From positions 2,418,001 through 2,482,000 of the forward strand of contig OZ244725.1 in assembly GCA_965219305.1 (NCBI GenBank): a stretch of 64,000 bases of DNA, given 5' to 3'. The notes beneath the pieces are model-generated. The model did not search any database and was not told the origin of the DNA. It saw only the letters and a program-made list of their open reading frames with translations. Below are positions 60,412 to 64,000 of this stretch, piece after piece (positions within the stretch are counted from its first letter, which is position 1; each line of letters opens with the position of its first letter). Made by a program: the position numbers and the translations under genes. Origin of the DNA: DATHTS01 sp965219305. Its GTDB lineage: Bacteria; Acidobacteriota; Blastocatellia; Pyrinomonadales; Pyrinomonadaceae.

Positions 60412-62508
60412 TTACTTGACCGCCGTCGAATTTGCCTGTTCGCGCGGATCATATCTTTTCGCCAAATACTTTTTGACGGCATCTTGCGCGTTGTCATAAT
60501 TATCACCGAGTGATTGTGCGCGTTGATAAGCGGCAACGGCTCTGTCGCGGTCGCCTTTTGCGTCATAGGCGTTTCCCATTTTGATATTTGCCCAGACCGG
60601 AAGCCAAACAGGATTTAATCGTCCGGCGAGCGTCGCTTTGAAATTTTCAATCGCCAGATCGTAGTTACGCTGTTCCAAAAACAAAATTCCGAGATTATAA
60701 TAAACCCACGAATTCGAGCGGTCGAGTTTTAACGCCGCTTCAAATTGTTGTTGCGCTTCGACATAATTTCCTTCCTTAAATTGCTCGATTCCGCGCCGCG
60801 CAATCGAAGTTATACGCAAACTGTCGGAAATTCTCAGCATTTTGTAATCGGGATCAATCACGACATCAAGCGGTTTACCGTCGGATTCGATATTAAAATC
60901 CGCGCTCGCATCTTCGATGAAAACTTTCGTCGTTTTAATCTGACTTTCGCCTTCGGCTCTGAGAAGCAGTTCAAGCGGCAGACGCAGATTGTCGTAGTTT
61001 TGTTTAACCGTTCCGCGCGTGATAAATTTTCCGCCGCGTGTGCGAATAATTTGATAATCGGCGGTAAATTCTGGAACGCCCGTGCCTTCAACCCAACGTG
61101 CAAAAAAGTAACGCAATTCCTTGCCGTAAATTTGCGCGGCAAGTTCTTCAAAATCATAGATCGAAGCATTTTTGCCGCGATATTTTTGCAAAAATGTTTT
61201 CAAAAGTTGCTGGAATTTTTGTTCGCCGAGCGTGTCGCGCAAAAGTTTATAGACGAACGCGCCCTTCGAATACATAATATATTGATAAGCGGTTGATTGA
61301 TCGTCTAAAACCGACGGCGTTCTTGCCAAAGACGCGGTTTGTTCAAACGTCAGAGCTTTTTCTAAAAGTTCGCGCCGCAAAGAGTCGAGTTCCGCACCCG
61401 TTAATTGACTTTCGCGTAGAGAAAACGCCGAGTATTCCGCCAAACCCTGCGACAACCACGCATCATCGAACGATTTCAAACCGACGGTTAAACCCCACCA
61501 CTGTAAAGCGACTTCGCGTTGGAGACGTTCAGCCGTAACGGGACGCGCTCTTTCAAATAAGCGGTCAGCCATAAAAATCATTCCGTCCTGCGAATAAAAT
61601 TCTAGGCTGTCGTCGTCAATCTGCACGATTCGCAAAGTTTTGCCCATATCCGGCGCGCCGTATTCTTTTGTGTAATACTGTAAGGCGCGACCGATGATTT
61701 CGCCGTAATTCGATGTCAATTGATCGTCACCGACTTTTGTATAAAACTGTAGTTCATAATCACCGAAACGCAGCGTGCGCGGAATGTATTTGGCGTAAGC
61801 GAAATTTCCGACGAGCGACGGCTGCGAACGCACAAAACGATATTTTCCTCCGGTTTTGACGACCGGAACATCACTATAACCGACCATCTGAAAATCACCG
61901 GGCAAATTTATCGTAATGTCTGAAGTCGCCTTGTCCGCCGCATAATCGTGAAACGGAAACCAACGCGCCGCATACATTAAATAACCGTCGCGGTTTCCAA
62001 TATAAGCCAGACGTTTGGCGAGAAGCGGTCCGCCCTGCGCCGTAACTAAAACCCCGCTGTATTTGAAGCGCAGAGTTACGGGCGTTCCGGCTTCGACTTC
62101 TTCGCCGAGATCAATTCGTACGCTCGGACCTAAATCCGAAACGCCGACCTGATCTTGAATAAATGTTACCGAAGCGGCGGGCGCATTTACCGTCGTCGCG
62201 TTTTTTACAGGTTTTTTTGCCGGTATCGCTGAAGCCGGCGAAGAACTTGCTCTCGTAATTTCGTCTATTTTCAATGAGCCGTTAAGTTCAAATGTAACGC
62301 TTCGAGTTTTTTCGGCGGGCGTGAAAGTTACGTCAGTTGTTGCCGCAAGTTTATTTTCGTTCGGCGAAAGCTGAACGTCCATTTTATAATCGGTTACGTC
62401 AAAATCAGGTCGTTTAACCTGTTGTGAAAAACCGACTGCTGCTGCGGTAAAAAAAACAATTCCCGTCGCCAAAAATTGAAAAATACTTCGTCTAAAATTT
62501 CCCATCAT
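60412..62508 (-). CDS. M1-type aminopeptidase-like protein with degenerate zinc site and TPR tail
   Basis: The 698-aa exported product (signal peptide MMGNFRRSIFQFLATGIVFFTAAAVGFSQ) has the M1 layout: beta-rich N-terminal domain, catalytic-like domain with REVALQWWG at 331-339 and WLSQGLAEY at 351-359, and a C-terminal TPR region (YYNLGILFLEQRNYDLAIENFKATL). In active M1 enzymes these read HExxH-x18-E. Here both His are replaced (Arg331, Leu335) and the third ligand is Gln354, while Glu332 remains. It is therefore a predicted pseudo-peptidase, perhaps a binding protein. Length suits a full M1 protein. Confidence 0.88.
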   Translation of the reverse strand: MMGNFRRSIFQFLATGIVFFTAAAVGFSQQVKRPDFDVTDYKMDVQLSPNENKLAATTDVTFTPAEKTRSVTFELNGSLKIDEITRASSSPASAIPAKKPVKNATTVNAPAASVTFIQDQVGVSDLGPSVRIDLGEEVEAGTPVTLRFKYSGVLVTAQGGPLLAKRLAYIGNRDGYLMYAARWFPFHDYAADKATSDITINLPGDFQMVGYSDVPVVKTGGKYRFVRSQPSLVGNFAYAKYIPRTLRFGDYELQFYTKVGDDQLTSNYGEIIGRALQYYTKEYGAPDMGKTLRIVQIDDDSLEFYSQDGMIFMADRLFERARPVTAERLQREVALQWWGLTVGLKSFDDAWLSQGLAEYSAFSLRESQLTGAELDSLRRELLEKALTFEQTASLARTPSVLDDQSTAYQYIMYSKGAFVYKLLRDTLGEQKFQQLLKTFLQKYRGKNASIYDFEELAAQIYGKELRYFFARWVEGTGVPEFTADYQIIRTRGGKFITRGTVKQNYDNLRLPLELLLRAEGESQIKTTKVFIEDASADFNIESDGKPLDVVIDPDYKMLRISDSLRITSIARRGIEQFKEGNYVEAQQQFEAALKLDRSNSWVYYNLGILFLEQRNYDLAIENFKATLAGRLNPVWLPVWANIKMGNAYDAKGDRDRAVAAYQRAQSLGDNYDNAQDAVKKYLAKRYDPREQANSTAVK

Positions 62509-62582
62509 TTTATAAAATCTAATAATCTCAATTGCTAGCTTATGATGTATCTAATTTGAAAATCGTTTGCCGGACTATATTT

Positions 62583-62643
62583 TAATGCAAAATGCAAATC
62601 TCGCGTAGAAATTTCCAAATTATGTGCTTTGCGTTTTGCATTA
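62583..62643. repeat. palindromic element overlapping the stop of the PHP gene
   Basis: TAATGCAAAATGCAAA faces TTTGCGTTTTGCATTA; the right arm supplies the PHP gene's stop codon at 62641-62643. It also separates the two minus-strand genes. Confidence 0.6.
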
Positions 62644-63846
62644 TTTTACGTAAATCGGATTTGAGATTATCCACGGCATTTTGTTGAAAGGACTGCCCAG
62701 TGAATCGAGATAAATCTCGACGCGGTAAGTTCCGGTTGTTTGAATTTCAAAAGCAAATTCTTTTGTTTGTTCGGATTCGGAAATTTTTTCGCCGTTTTTG
62801 AAAATTACAAAACGCGCTTTTTGCGGCGCGTTCATTTTTAAATTTACGCCTTTCGCCGGTGAAATTTCGTCTCCCTGAATTACTGACAACACACCGTTTT
62901 CCGCAGTAAAATTAAACCCGCTCGTATCGCTTAAAACGTCAAAACCGGTAAAACAATGTCCGTTTTTGATTGCTTCCAGTAAATTTTCCTGCGTCAAAGG
63001 TTTCTCTTTTTCCAGTAAAATGTGAGTTCTGACGAGCCGGAAAATTGTCGCGTAATTATCAAATTTAAAATTAATGATTTTATTTCCCGCGTCGTCGCCG
63101 AGAATGTGAAATCCGATATTCGAATGCGCGTCGCTTCCGGCAAACAGCGTCAATTTTCTCTTTGCAGAAATTTCGTCGAATTTTTGAAGATGTTCGTCGG
63201 GACGCGCAAAATAATTTGCCAGCGTCAGTTCGGGAAAAGAATAATAAGACCAGAGTGCGTCGAACGCAAAAAATACGGGATTCATTTTTTTCGCGTTCGT
63301 ATGCAGCGAAAAAACTTCGATGCCGTCGAAATTCGTGTCCCACGCTTTAAATCTGTATGGATAAGTCACGAGCGCGAGACGAGACGATTCGTGCGCCGCA
63401 TTTACAAATTCCGGCGCGTTTTGCTTGTTGAACGAATGCGCTTCCGCCGCGCCCGGAACTAATAAAAAACGATTGTCGTCCAAAGTGCTGACTTCATTTC
63501 CCTGAACGAATAAAACACCTTTTTGCAAGCCTTTAAAGCCGATTGCCGAAGAATCGAAATTCGGCGAAGTGTGTTCCGTCATCACGACAAAATCGAGCTT
63601 ATTTTCGACTGCGCCCGACAAAAGTTCTTCGTAAGTTCCCGTGCTGTGTCCGCCGAGCGCGGTGTGCGCGTGAATTATTCCTTTAAATTCATTGTAATTC
63701 GGATTCGCCGAACTTAAGCGATTATTTTCGAGTTCTTTTATTTCATAAAAAAGCGAACGGGTTTTAATCAGATCGAAAACAAAAGGAATCTGCGCCAGCA
63801 AAATGACGGCAAACAGAATTAAAATTATTTTTTTCCAACGCTTCAT
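62641..63846 (-). CDS. PHP-domain metallohydrolase (CehA/McbA-like)
   Basis: The 401-aa protein has an N-terminal membrane helix (KIILILFAVILLAQIPFVF) and a PHP domain with GIIHAHTALGGHSTGTYEELLSGAVENKLDFVVMTEHTSP (HxH and EH ligands), further ligands in LFAGSDAHSNIGFH, and a C-terminal beta region (VNLKMNAPQKARFVIFKNGEKISESE). PHP proteins are trinuclear-metal phosphoesterases or hydrolases; the CehA/McbA subgroup acts on esters and carbamates. The substrate is unknown. Its ATG overlaps the preceding gene's stop by four bases (ATGA). Confidence 0.88.
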   Translation of the reverse strand: MKRWKKIILILFAVILLAQIPFVFDLIKTRSLFYEIKELENNRLSSANPNYNEFKGIIHAHTALGGHSTGTYEELLSGAVENKLDFVVMTEHTSPNFDSSAIGFKGLQKGVLFVQGNEVSTLDDNRFLLVPGAAEAHSFNKQNAPEFVNAAHESSRLALVTYPYRFKAWDTNFDGIEVFSLHTNAKKMNPVFFAFDALWSYYSFPELTLANYFARPDEHLQKFDEISAKRKLTLFAGSDAHSNIGFHILGDDAGNKIINFKFDNYATIFRLVRTHILLEKEKPLTQENLLEAIKNGHCFTGFDVLSDTSGFNFTAENGVLSVIQGDEISPAKGVNLKMNAPQKARFVIFKNGEKISESEQTKEFAFEIQTTGTYRVEIYLDSLGSPFNKMPWIISNPIYVK

Positions 63847-64000
63847 TCGTTCAAAAAATCAACCGAAATAACTTTTTCCGCAATTTCTTTTCCGATTGCA
63901 ACGACCTTTTGATGTTCGGGATGATCGGTGTAAAAATCGAGCGCGGCGCGGTCTGGATAAACGGCGACCAAACCAGTATCGAACGAGCGTTCGAGATGCA
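63843..64000 (-). CDS. Dabb (stress-responsive A/B barrel) protein, 3' end only
   Basis: The minus-strand frame is open from the right edge to a TGA at 63843-63845 and reads HLERSFDTGLVAVYPDRAALDFYTDHPEHQKVVAIGKEIAEKVISVDFLNE, the typical C-terminus of a Dabb dimeric alpha/beta barrel protein (FDTxLVxxFxDxxALDxYxxHPEHQ). The start lies outside the window. The stop overlaps the PHP gene start by four bases, indicating an operon. Confidence 0.85.
   Translation of the reverse strand, partial: HLERSFDTGLVAVYPDRAALDFYTDHPEHQKVVAIGKEIAEKVISVDFLNE

Overview
The window is chromosomal DNA of a free-living Gram-negative bacterium with about 45 % GC and a strong preference for GAA/AAA codons. Signal peptides, a lipoprotein-anchored cytochrome c, a heptosyltransferase, BamD-like TPR proteins, pilus alignment proteins PilN/PilO, a monomeric isocitrate dehydrogenase, DUF3108 and IPT/TIG proteins together suggest Acidobacteriota (Blastocatellia/Pyrinomonadaceae-like). 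That placement is inference from gene content; no rRNA lies in the window.

Layout. 0-12.5 kb is mostly housekeeping: rsfS, a DUF427 protein, inositol-3-phosphate synthase, secreted proteins, a polyprenyl glycosylphosphotransferase, a cyclophilin, tRNA-Phe, a repeat lipoprotein, recA, an esterase and an NTF2-like protein. 12.5-24 kb is an accessory region: a BrnT toxin vestige, an AlbA_2 (Schlafen-like) gene, icd, a low-GC pair (membrane protein plus DGQHR/DndB-like protein) broken by an IS, an IS982-family element, an HNH nuclease pair and a UPF0175/DUF3368 toxin-antitoxin pair. 24-32.5 kb carries ordinary genes, a zinc-ribbon membrane gene split by a third IS copy, and dead IS701-like and IS5-like transposases. 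32.8-34.7 kb holds a SWIM-Rad52/DdrA-like recombination gene divergent from an XRE regulator. 35-51.9 kb is biosynthesis and translation on the minus strand (DAHP synthase, trpA, rpe, rsmB, fmt, thiS-thiG) with large TPR proteins. 52-56.8 kb is a pilus/secretion cluster plus an FHA-GGDEF protein. 56.9-64 kb has a heptosyltransferase, an orphan adenine methyltransferase, a DUF3108 protein, a zinc-ligand-less M1-like protein, a PHP hydrolase and the end of a Dabb gene.

Mobile DNA. Three 1177-bp IS4-family copies with identical translated transposases, at 3062-4238, 16623-17799 and 28725-29901, each have a perfect 9-bp target duplication, so both interrupted genes can be reconstructed in frame. 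A 972-bp IS982-family element at 19849-20820 shares its unusual ends with a transposase-less 155-bp element at 60163-60317, which looks like its MITE. Several families of palindromic intergenic elements recur, some reaching into coding sequence (waaC C-terminus, rsmB interior).

Most interesting signal. The palindrome TGTTTCA-N4-TGAAACA overlaps the predicted -10 box of the SWIM-Rad52 gene, next to the divergent 133-aa XRE regulator, and occurs again, exactly, upstream of recA 23 kb away. This suggests a small DNA-damage regulon run by an XRE repressor, organised like Deinococcus DdrO/ddrA/recA but with a different operator. A second candidate system is the two-gene membrane-protein/DGQHR cassette at 16.5-19.7 kb.
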